The notes under the pieces were generated by a model that did not search any database, was not told where the DNA came from, and saw nothing but the letters and a program-made list of their open reading frames with translations. From NCBI GenBank assembly GCA_014885115.2, contig WKLE02004380.1, positions 1 to 64,000 of the forward strand: a stretch of 64,000 nt of DNA, given 5' to 3'. Made by a program: the position numbers and the translations under genes. Below are positions 1 to 11,607 of the stretch, piece after piece; the first letter of the stretch is position 1; each line of letters begins with the position of its first letter. The DNA is from Asterionellopsis glacialis (Eukaryota > Bacillariophyta > Plagiogrammaphyceae > Rhaphoneidales > Asterionellopsidaceae).

Positions 1-2085
1 ACTAAATTTTTATATGATTGGGACTGTTTATGAGAGAGTGGAACAAATTGAGCCAGTGAATTTTGGGTTTGCTGCGGTTTGTAGTAGCGAATTTGATCCG
101 GCCAGTTCAGTTTTCTCGAAAAAGAGTTTTAGGAGCGCTCCATTATCATACACAGTATCTCGAATAATAATTTGTCATCTCTCATATCTCATGGTATTGC
201 GCGCACATGTGCTCTCACGCGCTCACAGGTTCGTCCATTCATTAGGTCCTACCGATAACGGTAGTCTACCGTTGTTCTGTCAATAATGTACGATGCTTTT
301 GTTCCAGTTGGATTCTTGTTCACACGGAAAATCTCACTTCATTTTTGACCTGAGATTTTAGTACCGGTACTTTAAGAGACATAGATTTGAAGGTACTTTT
401 CTTAAAAACAATTTATTCACTGAGAATTTTGGGAGTGGTTTGTCACCTGTGGTGATTTTTTGCAAAAAAGATGACAGGAGTGTCGAGGTGGATTTCACAA
501 TTGAAGACAAGGAGTGCTACTCAAAATTTTCTTGGACAAAAATGATGAAACGCAATCGACGGAAAAGAACAATGGTCACATCAACACCATTTTTTTTACC
601 AAGATTTAGATCACCATAACTTGAAAAACTAAGCATAATATTATAAATGAAAGGATTATACATTTATTATAGTTTCTTTGAATGAATGTTTAGTAGGGTT
701 GATTCTTATCTTCTGTGGCAGAAAAAAAGGGAAAATATTGTTTTCACAGGTCACATTGACACACATATCTTTTTTTTTTCTTCTATGATTTAATCCATTA
801 TATGCTACAATCAATATGAGAGAACTTGGAGGGATGAGTTGACCACAAAAGACAGTTTTGGTCTATTGTTCACACAAAAAAATTACATCATCTTGGGAAG
901 AGCATACTATCAAAATAGAGAGAATATTCATTCTAGAATTGATTAGTAAAAATCTACGGAGATGTACAATTTGGTCTACCAGATCTACCTGCATGAGATA
1001 TATCTCATCTAAGACTTCCATGGTTAAATATTTAAAACACATTTTCATAGTATTATGTTGTTTTTCATGGACTATAATTCAATGATTCACAAACATATGA
1101 TGTTTTCACATTATTATACAACATGAAGTAAATAAGGAATAAAGGTACTTGTAATGTTGCATTTTCAATGTTGTGTACAGTGGTCATGATGTGGCATTTT
1201 TTATTTCACCGTTTTTTAAGGACATCTGATGCCACTCAAAAATTTGGGCCTTATGTATGTAGATTGTATCAAATAATAAGTACTTACCTCTGGTATGTTT
1301 TGGGGGTCTCAGAATTTACATTTTTCTGTGCTTTTGCTAGTTAATTTTTTGCTTTGATGATGATCTGCTGCCAGAATTAATGATTCCGATAATGAGTTTG
1401 GTGATAAATGAAGGTCACAGGACATCTGTATACATACCATGGAATTATAAATTGGGTGAGAATGATTGGCGAGGATCTCATTTCATGAAATATATGCACA
1501 GCAAGGATTTTATTTTGTGATGTATTAGAAAATGAATTTGAAACTGATGATTTTTTAGTTTTTTTTTAATTTTTACTTATTTTTGAAATTATCGTACTGG
1601 CCGTGAATTCTGAATTGTAGACGAACTATGAATTTTGTTGTGCACAGGATAGTAACATCAAAAAAGCACATGGCTTAAATGTTCGATGCATGGACCACAA
1701 GATATGAATTTCAACAAAAAATAAAATCTAGAAATTAGTGTGGAGATTCTCAAAAAAGTGAAAAAATGCGCGAATCGCTCAGGGGAGTTCTGAGTGGAGT
1801 CGCCTCTGATTGGGCACGTGCTATCATTCTTTTCAATTCGAACATGGAACATGGCTTTATTTTTTCACTGCAATTTTCTCAAAGCACGTTGCATCAGTGA
1901 TTTCAGTTTGCTGGGAACATGTCATCCTTTTTTTCACTGTAACTGTTCTTAGTCGTAAAACACATTCTCTAGGGTCAACTATTAGAAAATATTAATCTAG
2001 AGTACCAATGTTTTCATTCACGTTTTCTTGATTGATCTGAGATCCTCCCGCATGGCATATAAAGGATTACCGGATTACCACAGAA

Positions 2086-2113
2086 GACAGAGGACAGAGG
2101 ACAGAGGACAGAG
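2086..2113. repeat. Tandem repeat, four units of GACAGAG
   Basis: Four perfect head-to-tail copies of the 7-mer GACAGAG are visible, followed by a partial unit. This is a simple microsatellite-like repeat at the start of the GTAC-rich segment upstream of the HMG-box gene. Confidence 0.9.
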
Positions 2114-2127
2114 GAAAGTAGTCCTAT

Positions 2128-2820
2128 TGTACCGGTACCACGTACCAGGTCACGCTAGCAATTAATGTAGGACTACGCAATATTCCTTCCTGCATTACGA
2201 AAAAGCAACAAAAAAGCGAACCTGCTAGGTTAAAGTTGAATTACAGTAATCCTGTTTCCTGTACCAGGTACAGGTCCTGGCATACCGGCACAATGAAGTA
2301 GTAGTAGTACCTGGTACTAGACTAAGAGTATTTTTTGGTACAGTACCTTGGTACTGCATCAAACAAACAGGCACGTGCGAGCACTACCAGGTACAGGTAA
2401 CCCGCATTCGAACACGCGCCCAGTGTTTCTCTACAAACTTTGTGCAGATCACTATTACCTAGAGTGTACTTTCACCAGGTAGACCAATTCTGTATTTACA
2501 ACTATATTTATCCTATAGGACGTCCAGTTTCTGTCTCAATTTCCTTGACGGTACTGAGAAGAACAAAGAAGAACTAGTGAATCAAACTCAAAGGAATTCG
2601 CACATGTACAATCCCGGTGACACTTGCATAAGTAAATTTACATGGTCGTACAGGTACTGTTCCTGGTACTTCTTCATATACCAGGTAGCATGTGATTGTA
2701 CTGTAGCTTATCCTCTCTAGGACTACTTTATGTACCTTATGTACGGTAGGATTAGGAATACCTGGTATGAGTTTAGATCAGATAGTGTCGAAGGGAGAAC
2801 TATGATGAGGACTGTACAGG
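2128..2820. repeat. GTAC-rich palindromic word cluster
   Basis: About 21 GTAC tetramers occur in some 690 bp, where about 3 would be expected by chance. Many are embedded in larger palindromes such as GTACCAGGTAC, TACCTTGGTA and GGTACAGTACC. The cluster lies directly upstream of the HMG-box gene. Similar shorter clusters lie 5' of several other genes in the window (about 13.6, 18.15, 27.0, 29.8, 37.5 and 53.4 kb). The count is from direct reading; a regulatory role is inference. Confidence 0.6.
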
Positions 2821-2968
2821 AACCAGGACTAGATGGATTTAAGTATTCGTTCTGGTTTACTGTCACAATTGCACACCATTAGCTTAGAGGCAAAAAACGA
2901 TTTCATTTGCATTCATTGCAACCGAACCACCCTCGGGTCTTTCTCGTAAAATATAACCACAAGCAACC

Positions 2969-3826
2969 ATGGACTCTTCGGATGCTCAATTATTCTATAG
3001 TTTGTTAGCTTTTGCTGAACCTCTTCCTCTTGGGGAACCTCAACAACAACAACGTTGTAGTGATGGTACAGCGTTCTCATCCGAAGTTTTTACAACCGGT
3101 TTGTCCCCCACTCCAAGGACTTCAACTTCGACTTTAGAAGTCGCTGTCTTCCCTTCCTCTTCAAATGTAAAATCCTCTTCATCTTCCACGTCATCCAGCA
3201 AGAGAAAACGTACTAAACGAAGCAAAAAACCAAAAGATATGCCAAGACGCCCTTTGAGTGCCTACAACCTCTTCTTCAAGGATGAACGTCGGAGAATTTT
3301 AAAGGAAATCCCAACACCAGACGGATATCACCATGGTGTTGATTCATCATCCGACGAGGAAGAAGGTCCTACCTCAAGCGGTTGTAAATCCGTTCTACCT
3401 TCGTCTACCCGCATTCCTCATGGAAAGATTGGTTTTCGTAGTCTCGCCAAAACAATTGCAAAACGCTGGAAGGAACTTCCCTCCGCAGCAGTTGACAAAT
3501 ACCAGATGTTGGCGTCAGAAGAAACTGAAAGGTACAAACGTGAAATGGACGAGTACAACACTAGGAAGGTCAGAAAGAAAATTCGAGAGATGTGCAGACA
3601 ACCTGTACCAGGACTATCAGGGATCCCCACTACCCTGAAGAACTTCAAATCGGGGATTCCCACTACATTCAATAATAGCAGTTGTCTCTCTGCTGCTTTC
3701 GCGGGAGGAAGAGGCACAACTTCGAGTGATAACCGCACCAAGTCTCAAGTACCTGATAGGACTGCTTATAATGTCTATTTGGCTTCTGTTGCACGTGCTT
3801 CTTCGATGCAGCGCACTGACAAATAA
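2969..3826 (+). CDS. HMG-box DNA-binding protein with an acidic insertion
   Basis: Single-exon frame of 285 residues. Residues 60-90 are Ser-rich then Lys/Arg-rich, a likely nuclear localisation signal. An HMG box follows at about 89-197: it opens with the helix-1 motif PRRPLSAYNLFFKDERR and continues with a helix-2/3 portion (FRSLAKTIAKRWKELP, then EETERYKREMDEY). The box is split by a roughly 35-residue Ser/Asp/Glu-rich insert (about 117-152) between helices 1 and 2. HMG boxes are normally about 70-75 residues, so this insert is unusual, although diatom HMG proteins often carry one. The C-terminal 85 residues are low complexity. The start is the first ATG, in context ACCATGG. Probable role is minor-groove DNA binding or bending in the nucleus; the targets are unknown. 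Confidence 0.85.
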   Translation: MDSSDAQLFYSLLAFAEPLPLGEPQQQQRCSDGTAFSSEVFTTGLSPTPRTSTSTLEVAVFPSSSNVKSSSSSTSSSKRKRTKRSKKPKDMPRRPLSAYNLFFKDERRRILKEIPTPDGYHHGVDSSSDEEEGPTSSGCKSVLPSSTRIPHGKIGFRSLAKTIAKRWKELPSAAVDKYQMLASEETERYKREMDEYNTRKVRKKIREMCRQPVPGLSGIPTTLKNFKSGIPTTFNNSSCLSAAFAGGRGTTSSDNRTKSQVPDRTAYNVYLASVARASSMQRTDK

Positions 3827-4000
3827 GTTTTCTAAGAATCTCTTCAACTTTCTGCTGCAACCTTAAATGCAGTAGCACGGTGGGGTCAATACATAGTAAT
3901 ATATTCTTCTTTTGTGTTTATGCCTGGGCTTAAACACAGAACAGCAAAAACAAATCTACACTTTAAACTAATTCAATACATATTTTACTGTGATTCGTCG

Positions 4001-7000
4001 TTATTTTAGAATATCTTCAAGTTGGCGAAGGACTACTGGCTCCACCGATGCCAGAAGTTGCTGGTATGCTTCATTTCCTATAGCCATTGCAAGCTTGGAC
4101 ATTTTTGACTTGAAGCATGCCGCAAGATCAGTAGTATAAGCTATATCCTACATGAGAGGAAATGAAATGAAAGCTTGAGAAAACATAATTAAATTCGCCA
4201 AAATTGTTTATCAAAAATGAATGGACGAACATGATGCCGACCCAAAAAAAGGCTTACCTGAAACATAGCTCTTTGGAGTAATGCACTGTATTCTTCTGAA
4301 CCAGATTTAACAGTTTCTTCTTCGCTGTCGTAATCGACAGAGTAAGGAGCTAATGCCACTGAATCGCTACGAACGATGTACCTGAACGCATCCAGGAACA
4401 GTGATAATACCTGATCAAAGGAGTTCAGTAACCCGGTCGATAACTGAGATATAGTTGCTGCTGACGACTCTGGTAGCAGGGAGAAAAGTGACAGTAACCA
4501 AAGCTTTTGTCGTAGAAGTTTATCCGCAGTACCATAGTTACGTTCATGGTTGAACAATCTGATAAACAGCTCAATCTTCCATATAGACAGCACAGTTTCA
4601 AGTTTGCAGGTCGTGTTGAGAAAATTAATTTCTAGCAAGTGAAAGTGAACTGGAATAGTGGAGATAAACTTACCACGTGTTGCCCCGCAGTGGCAGAATG
4701 TTGAATTTTCAATAGTACATTGTTAAACAGTTGAGGCGATTGCAAAATGGTACGTGCAATTGTGTTGAGATACAGAACAATTACTCTGTCTGGTTCGCAT
4801 TGCTTTTCATCATTGTAGTTCGCCTCGCACGAAAGCACCAACTTTTCCAGAATTCCGCCACGATTTAAGAGTGCTACGCCCTTTTCTGGGCAAGCACGAA
4901 GAAGTGCTTCCAATACCAGTGCTACGTACATCGCTCCTTTTGGGCGAACTTCACCAACAGTGAAGTGAAGCAGCTTCAAAATAGTTTCGCCATTACCCTC
5001 TTGGGAAAGGAAGACATCTCCACCAATTAAAATGTAGCATTCCATGACCATCATGACAGATTTCACATGTTCGAGATCATTGTCAAGGATTCCCTGTATT
5101 CTTGGGAAAATTGAACCAATGTAGTTTTGGTAGCTCTGGGACAAACGAAGGAGAGTTAGCCACAGAGAAAGAGCATCCTTAACAAGGTAGAGGTTTTCTT
5201 CGCTCTCTACAAAAACATTTTCAATCATAGAAAAGGCTACCTGATGCAATTTTTCGGCTTCTCGTTTTCCCACAGCGACTGCAACAGAAGAAAGAATTGA
5301 TAACGCATTATCACGGAGAAGCGGGGCGGCACTCCAGAGGGACGGCAAAGGCATAACTGCTGCATTTGCAGCTTCCATTCCAAGTGCCTGACCCATCCCA
5401 GTGATTGATGACAATATGATGGAGATGCTTTCCAATGCTTCGGACTGGGATTCGAGTTCAGTGCACTCTCCAGCTAGACGGTAAAGTGAGCTAATTGCAG
5501 CTTCAGCAATAATGCTGCTCTCTCCGATGGACTTCTCAAAATCGTACAAGAGCGACTTTAAAGATTGGACCGCCGATAGTTTGATGGTAATATCACTTTG
5601 AGACGGCGATTTCATTAAATCCAGCAGAATCTCCATTGGGCGATATTCTCGGTTAATGGCTTGACTGTAGCAACCTATAAGCCAGATTATGCGCCGCCTT
5701 ATAAGAGGCAAATGCCCTGACTTTTGATTAGAAAAAAAAGAAAGGGCATTTCAATTTGAAAAATACGACTCAAAATAATGCTTTATACTTTCATTTCATC
5801 ATCTAACGTACCTGATTTTGTCTAGATAACATCGTTGATATGCATGGACCTAAGCATAGCGAGAACCAGTCATTGAAAAAGTGACTTACAGAGTCTATTA
5901 CGGTTTCTGATAGTCCTGAAGCAGTGTAAATAGATTCCCATAGAAGCACAGTTGGATGCGCAAATATTATACTTTGGCTATCGACCTGCACATTATCGCT
6001 TGTCTCTATGTTACAAGCTTCCTGTTGAGCCTGAGTGTCTCGCAGCAGCGTTATCAACCGCGGAACTACAATATTCTGCCCCACCTTGCTTTCCGCGAGA
6101 GCACAGTATAAGTCCTGTGCTGCAGCTGCAACGTCATGATCGACCGTTCTGTTCATTTCGTTGAGAAAATATTCCTCGGGGTCTTCATCCCATGCAGATA
6201 AACGAGTTTGTCCCAAAATCATGTAACGGCTTATGCAGAGGTCTGTTAAAATACAAATGCGCTCGGTTGTGAAGAATTTGCTCCAAACAGTATGTACAAC
6301 ATGTTGAATATTTGTAATATCTAAAGTTGCATCTCCCTTGGAAGATATTGCCCTTTGCGAAGTTCGAGTCTGAGTCAAGAATCGAGGACAGAATTAGATA
6401 GCACTCTAACCGAATAATTGTAGTTTCATCGAAAGACTCACCTTGCTTCCCACTGTAGCCACGGCCTCATTTATTTTTTCATCGGGTACATAATGAGAAG
6501 AGTTAGCAACGTTTGCCAAAAACCGCAATGCCAAAATCACCGTTGACTCTCCTCGCGAATGAATATCTTGCATACAAGTTGAATAATGTTGAAGTCGAAG
6601 GCGAGCATCCTCGGGGATTACGTCAGTTTTTCCTGATGCGACATTAAGATAAGAATATTCCAGGAAAGGTTCTAAGAATCTTCCAAATGCAATGGGGTGT
6701 GTATGCTGTACATCTACAACCATTTCCCAAATGTAATTGAGCACTTGTTCTACCAAAGATGTTCTATTTGGTGCAGGTATATTAGCAGAGGAAAACTCCA
6801 AACTGATAGTAAATATTCTATCTAAAGTAGTATTTGTTTCGGCACTGTCCGGGAGATAGGGCAATGCTGAAACAAGAAGATGATGAATTGTTTTGACTGA
6901 AAGCATGGCATATTCTACAAGTATTTGTGCATCAGATGAGGTCTCTTCTTGTACTGATCCTTGAGTGACGATCATTTGGAGGGATGGAACCAAGGAATTC

Positions 7001-7641
7001 TCAACTAGTGAAGCAAGGTGACTTTGTCCGACAGATGCCATGTATTGTTTCCCTCCTAACATACGTCTTGAAGCAAACTCATCCATGATAGCTTCTAACG
7101 TATACAATGAATTTCGTTTCTTTTGCATATCCGATTGAGGTGAAATTGATACCGATACCAAGGTTGGGACCAATTCTGGAAAACTTTTAGGAAGATCTAA
7201 CCTTGCAATCTGGACCAAACACGATGCTGCAGCAGACTGCACCGTTTTATCCCCAACTACATTATTGATTTGATAACGACTTAGGTATTCTATTGGAATA
7301 GCATCATCATTCATTAAGGGGTGCTCTCCACTCGTAACAAAGGACAGCAGAACGTGTCTTATGCGCTGTTTGGCAGATTCATCTAAAAATATTTGTGGCT
7401 TACGTCGACCTCTATCTTTCCATGTTTTGATCACAGTTGCTTTTAAAGACAATAGGGCAGCCAATTGGACTTCTTTTTCCAAAGTTGCACACAAGAGCAG
7501 ATACGTATACGGAATCGTCTGTTCTGTTTGCCAATTCAAAAGTGTCGCTTCAGCTTGTTTGACAAAAGCACCCGAAGTCAAATTCTTCAATGCAGCCACG
7601 ACATTAGGCAATGTAAGGGATAAGCGTGGTTCATCACTCAT
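4001..7641 (-). CDS. Importin-11-like nuclear transport receptor (importin-beta family)
   Basis: Five exons, read leftwards: 7641-6442, 6369-5812, 5720-4674, 4575-4258 and 4147-4001, with introns of 72-110 nt, all phase 0. The product is about 1089 residues. The N-terminus has an importin-beta N-terminal domain (AEATLLNWQTEQ...), followed by a stretch close to importin-11/Kap120 (ARLDLPKSFPELVPTLVSV) and HEAT-type helices to the end. The exon 3 to exon 4 junction was chosen because it restores frame and gives the spacing seen in animal importin-11. The RRRIIWLIG and LLSLFSLLPES stretches also fit. The role would be Ran-dependent nuclear import; importin-11 cargo elsewhere includes UBE2-type enzymes and ribosomal proteins, but cargo here is unknown. 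It is divergent from the DHHC gene at 8179. Confidence 0.88.
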
Positions 7642-8178
7642 TCTTCGTTTGTTATCCTGTTTCAGTCTATAATGATGAGATTGATGATTCGGTCGTTTGA
7701 TCTTGGGTGGGCACTGACTCTGCTCTGTTGTTTCTTGTGTCGCGTTTTATCGTTCCCTTGTCATGTCGTGTCGTTGATACTGTATTCCATTTTTTGTCGT
7801 CTCTGATCTTCTTGAGTGATTTGATTTTTCAATTTTTTGGATGGTGTTTGTCGGTCCTTCACGAAGAGTCGTCCTAGTCCTAGTCTGGCCGACTGTAAGA
7901 AAGCACAGACACATGGCCTTTTCGCGTTTGCGGGAAACAATAGCATACTGGGGATCTCGACCCCCATAAACATTTTGTCACAAACTGCACAGGGGGAGTT
8001 AGTAGAGAGGAGATTCGAAAAAAACTAAATCTCTGTGCGAGCATTCAATTCTTGCTTGGTATCGTAAACTTGAGGGTTGTTTCTGTTGTTGTTTGTTCGT
8101 ATGACAAACAATTGCCGAGACCACTGAACTACAATCGACCAAAACTTCAGTGTGACGTTCATATAATAAAGAGGAAAG
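7642..8178. other. Divergent promoter region
   Basis: This 537 bp gap separates the start codons of the leftward importin gene and the rightward DHHC-type gene. Both genes must be transcribed outward from it. It is pyrimidine-rich near the importin start. No clear TATA box or known operator is visible, and the short frames in it look accidental. Confidence 0.5.
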
Positions 8179-9572
8179 ATGGGGCCGACATTTATTCTTG
8201 CACTTCTCCTTTACATTCTTGTCTTTGCCTTCTTCATTTATGTCTGCATGGTTGCGGATCCTTCGACATCCAAGCTCGCCGAATTTTGGACTGAACGTTT
8301 CCCGGTAAGATATGTCTCTGTTTCTAGAGAATTGAACAAGCTGAAAGTCTTGGTGTGATATCTCTCTTCTCAATCTGTTGGAACTAAAATTTACCTTTTT
8401 TTCATTTTTTAAAGAAATATGTTGGGACAAAATTACAAAATGCCATCGGTGAGAAAGCAATGGAGAAACTTAGCATTGTTGGAGAACACTTTCTTCAGAT
8501 TGTCTATCTTGTAGTTGTTCTTGGTGCTTGGTCCGTAATGTTTGCTCACGGATATCCATGGATAACTGCTTCGACGTATGTTTCGGATTATCACAAATGG
8601 AATGGTTACGTCGTCTTTCTCTTGTGCATGTCAAGTTATCGGTATGCATCTATCGTCAGTCCAGGATACATTACAGAAAAGACATTGGCGAAATATGACC
8701 ATTACCCATACGACAACCTTCTCTTTGTACCAAACCGAATCTGTCCTACTGTAGGTATCCCTCGACTTGCACGGAGTAAATATGACAGAGTAACAAAGGT
8801 ACATATTGCACGATTTGATCACTTTTGTGGATGGTTAAATCAGGCTATTGGAGAGGAGAATTATCGTTACTTTCTTTGGTTCCTTTTGGTGCACGTTTTA
8901 ATGTGCGTTTATGGTGCTCGAGTAAGCTATCTTTTGTTTTATGGGGATATTCTGGAAAAAGACTTGCTCAATGCAACCTTTTACGATGTGGCCACCGGTC
9001 AAGAGGTAAAGGCCGATTGGTTGGTTGTAGCGCAATATATGTTCCGATCTCGTTTTACCATGGCAGCAAATCTTCTTCTTATGGTTGTAATGTCAGCTGT
9101 ATTGGGATCATTTTTGGGATGGCATGTTTGGATTGCATCACGTGGAATGACCACAAATGAATCCTTCAAATGGAGTGATGTGAAAAGGTGGCACAAACAA
9201 GAAAAAAAACGGTATGAAGAGGCATTAAAAAATGGACTTCCTGTGGGTGACGACAACCTTCCTACTACAACGTCGTCATCTAGCGATATAGTTTCCGATA
9301 ATGATGTAGGATGTGTCGGGCCAACAGCAATAAAGTCACAGTCTACGGTATCGTCTTCTAATGAGTCGCCCGAAAAGAATGATGCTCCAATCATGGATCC
9401 TGGTCCCTTCCCAAAGAATATTTATGATAAAGGTTTTGTTGAAAACTGGAAAGAAGTTTTATTCCCACGGTCACTACGAAAAGACGCTCTTGATCGATGG
9501 AGAAATAACTTTCAGAGAATGGGACAAAAAGTTGAAAAGGAAATAATCGCTGACAAGCCAAAGGCGAGCTAA
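8179..9572 (+). CDS. DHHC-family palmitoyltransferase homologue with an eroded zinc domain
   Basis: Two exons, 8179-8304 and 8415-9572, joined in phase 0 to give 427 residues. Exon 1 encodes a first membrane helix (GPTFILALLLYILVFAFF). More helices lie near 65-85, 100-120, 195-215 and 260-285. The core RFDHFCGWLNQAIGEENYRYF (about 174-194), with TTNESFKW after the last helix, matches the plant PAT15/17 and ZDHHC4-like branch of protein S-acyltransferases, which attach palmitate to cytoplasmic Cys residues. The Cys-rich domain is strikingly altered. The first Cys of CPTV and the DHxC Cys remain, but most other zinc ligands are replaced (SKYD for SKHC, DHFC for DHHC, NQA for NNC). The catalytic Cys survives, so activity is possible but unproven. 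The C-terminus is a Ser-rich cytosolic tail. Confidence 0.85.
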
Positions 9573-9647
9573 TACTTTCTTCTCTATATAACTCTATTTA
9601 GTAGCAAAACTTTTTAAAAAAGATTTAAATTCGTGTATGTATGTTCA

Positions 9648-9691
9648 CGTTCACTAAAGTTCTGGATCTCGTTCACTAAAGTTCTGGATCT
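9648..9691. repeat. 22-bp tandem duplication across a stop codon
   Basis: The 22-mer beginning CGTTCACTAAAGTTC is present twice, head to tail (9648-9669 and 9670-9691), with no mismatch. The right-hand copy holds the TAG stop of the leftward sensor kinase gene (9676-9678), and the left-hand copy lies in its 3' UTR. The exact identity suggests a recent duplication. It does not change the protein. Confidence 0.95.
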
Positions 9692-11607
9692 CGGAACAAT
9701 ATGCATCTCATCACAGCACCATCAAGTGAGTCCAATGATCCTCCACCAACTTGCAAGATACCTCCCATTCGAGAAAGGAGTCCCATACTAATATCTAGTC
9801 CAATACCAGTTCCATTTACAGAACTCGTTACATCACTGCGAAATCCGCGTTTGAAGATTGACGTTTGGTCTTCATGTGGGATTCCGGGACCGTTGTCTTC
9901 TACAACGATAGTAACTCCTGCTGCATATGGTTTCTCGTTGGCAATCAAACGACACCTTACTCGTGGAAACTTATTTTCGGCAGCTGTTGATCCTGATTTT
10001 GGCAACGTCACGTATTTGAACGCATTATCTAATAAGTTTGACACAGCCTCTTGTAATGCTTTTGGACACACTAGGACACCAGGAAGCTCATCCTCCAAAC
10101 CCTCTATTTCAAAGGCAATGTTACGCTCCGGTGCGATAGCCTCAAAGGCAGACAAAATTGGATCCAAAACATCTGGAACAAATGACATTTCAAGGTCAAT
10201 ATCACCAATCATTGTCGGCGGAGAAGATGCTGATTTTGGTGAAGGAGTTGTGGCGGCTTTAGAACTGCTCTTTATTGTTTCCAATCCAACCCCTTGTGCT
10301 TTAATTGTTTCAGTTGTGGTATTCGACACTCGATTTGTGGATAAGGATGGGTTTCGAATAATATTTTCTGACGAATATTCTTGTATTGCTGAATCTCTTG
10401 CAAATTCAATTGTGTCAGCCTCCCAGGGCATCGTATCCGAACGCTCTTGCCATGGAGCTATTGCTGTCTCTTCCGGTGGCGGCTGTGATGGGCATAAGTA
10501 TAAGGGAGTTGGGTGCGATTCCAGTGAGGAGACTAAATTATCCATAGGGAGCAGCAAATCTTCAACGCGTTCACTTTGTACCATCAGATGCTGTGCCAAG
10601 GCAAGAAGCTGTGGTGTTTTTCCAGATTCGATGTAGCTTTCATCGCCCCCGTCACTACCAGCAATCCTTCTCTGCAGCAATTTACCAAATGTTCGAAGGG
10701 CTTGCAGTGGGTTCTTAATTTGGTGTAAACTATCTGACATGGCGGATCGAACTTCATCTACTTGTGCTTGCATGTCACGTCGTTCTGCATCCATCGACAG
10801 GGCAAGAGACAAGCTTTGTGCTGCTCTCGCAATCTGTTCCTTGTCTTGTTGAATCCAGACAGAGTCTCCAATGCACTTTATATCAGCACGTGGTGACACT
10901 AACATAGCACCAACAGTTTGAGACCCAGAAAATAATGGTACAGACAGCGATGTCGCCCTGTTATCTGATTGCATATCACAGAAAACTTCCTCTACAACAC
11001 CGGCCCCCGCGGACGTACTACCGCCATCACTAGAAGTTGACACCATTGGATACCCCGGTAAGAGAGTTGTCGCATGTGCAAAACCTGGTAATTTCGTAAG
11101 CATTTTTGGCAACTTTGGTGCCACTCCAGAGTCAGCTTCTGATGCAATAAAGACTCGTTCTGTTGATGGATCTGGATAAATTACAGCGGGGAGAAACTCA
11201 AGTTGTCCTGTATTTGCATTTTCTTGCGGTAAATAGAGTGCTAGCGATTTGATTTTTCTATCCATTGAATGAGCCAGAAGCTCCATCTGCGACCGAGCCA
11301 ATGTTAAGAAAAGTTCTGATGGCATCTGAGGAAGAGGACGGTACTTTTGCTGTTGTTGTTGTTGTGGATCGGAAAGCTTCGAATCTGTGGGCGAAATCCA
11401 TCCTGTCATGTTTCTTGAATCCAAGTTCATATATGCAGGTATCTTTTGGCCCAACAGTAAAGTTGGAGCTTTTCGGTTCGTGACATATCGAGCAAGTACT
11501 TGAGCTTTCAGGACGAAGCCAAAAGCTTGGTTCTCGACAGTGAAGAAAAAGGCAAGCAAAACCAATCTTCCAATTCCAGCTATAACCTTTTTCCTTTGAA
11601 GCGTCAT
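9676..11607 (-). CDS. Plastid-targeted sensor histidine kinase (CSK-like)
   Basis: Single-exon frame of 643 residues. The N-terminus has a hydrophobic signal (GRLVLLAFFFTV) ending NQA|FGF, which fits the signal peptide plus Phe motif of diatom plastid preproteins. Residues about 95-275 form a GAF-like sensor region. The H-box follows (SDSLHQIKNPLQALRTF) with the phospho-acceptor His near 295, then a roughly 190-residue Ser/Thr-rich loop. The ATPase domain shows the N-box NLLDNAFKYV, G1 VVEDNGPGIP and G2 GTGIGLDISMGLL. The order GAF-HisKA-HATPase and the plastid signal match chloroplast sensor kinase, which links plastoquinone redox state to photosystem gene transcription in plants. Unlike many plant CSKs, the His is present. 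No receiver domain is attached and no partner regulator lies nearby. Confidence 0.85.
   Translation of the reverse strand: MTLQRKKVIAGIGRLVLLAFFFTVENQAFGFVLKAQVLARYVTNRKAPTLLLGQKIPAYMNLDSRNMTGWISPTDSKLSDPQQQQQQKYRPLPQMPSELFLTLARSQMELLAHSMDRKIKSLALYLPQENANTGQLEFLPAVIYPDPSTERVFIASEADSGVAPKLPKMLTKLPGFAHATTLLPGYPMVSTSSDGGSTSAGAGVVEEVFCDMQSDNRATSLSVPLFSGSQTVGAMLVSPRADIKCIGDSVWIQQDKEQIARAAQSLSLALSMDAERRDMQAQVDEVRSAMSDSLHQIKNPLQALRTFGKLLQRRIAGSDGGDESYIESGKTPQLLALAQHLMVQSERVEDLLLPMDNLVSSLESHPTPLYLCPSQPPPEETAIAPWQERSDTMPWEADTIEFARDSAIQEYSSENIIRNPSLSTNRVSNTTTETIKAQGVGLETIKSSSKAATTPSPKSASSPPTMIGDIDLEMSFVPDVLDPILSAFEAIAPERNIAFEIEGLEDELPGVLVCPKALQEAVSNLLDNAFKYVTLPKSGSTAAENKFPRVRCRLIANEKPYAAGVTIVVEDNGPGIPHEDQTSIFKRGFRSDVTSSVNGTGIGLDISMGLLSRMGGILQVGGGSLDSLDGAVMRCILFRDPEL

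Larger units (their letters stand above)
1..2968. other. AT-rich intergenic region, no gene seen
   Basis: No open frame here resembles a known protein, and the longest frames (60-90 codons) are AT-rich and lack motifs. Poly-T tracts are frequent up to about 2000. From about 2080 the texture changes: a short GACAGAG tandem repeat is followed by a stretch very rich in the word GTAC, which leads up to the HMG-box gene. The right-hand 900 bp probably includes that gene's promoter; this is inference from position only. Confidence 0.6.
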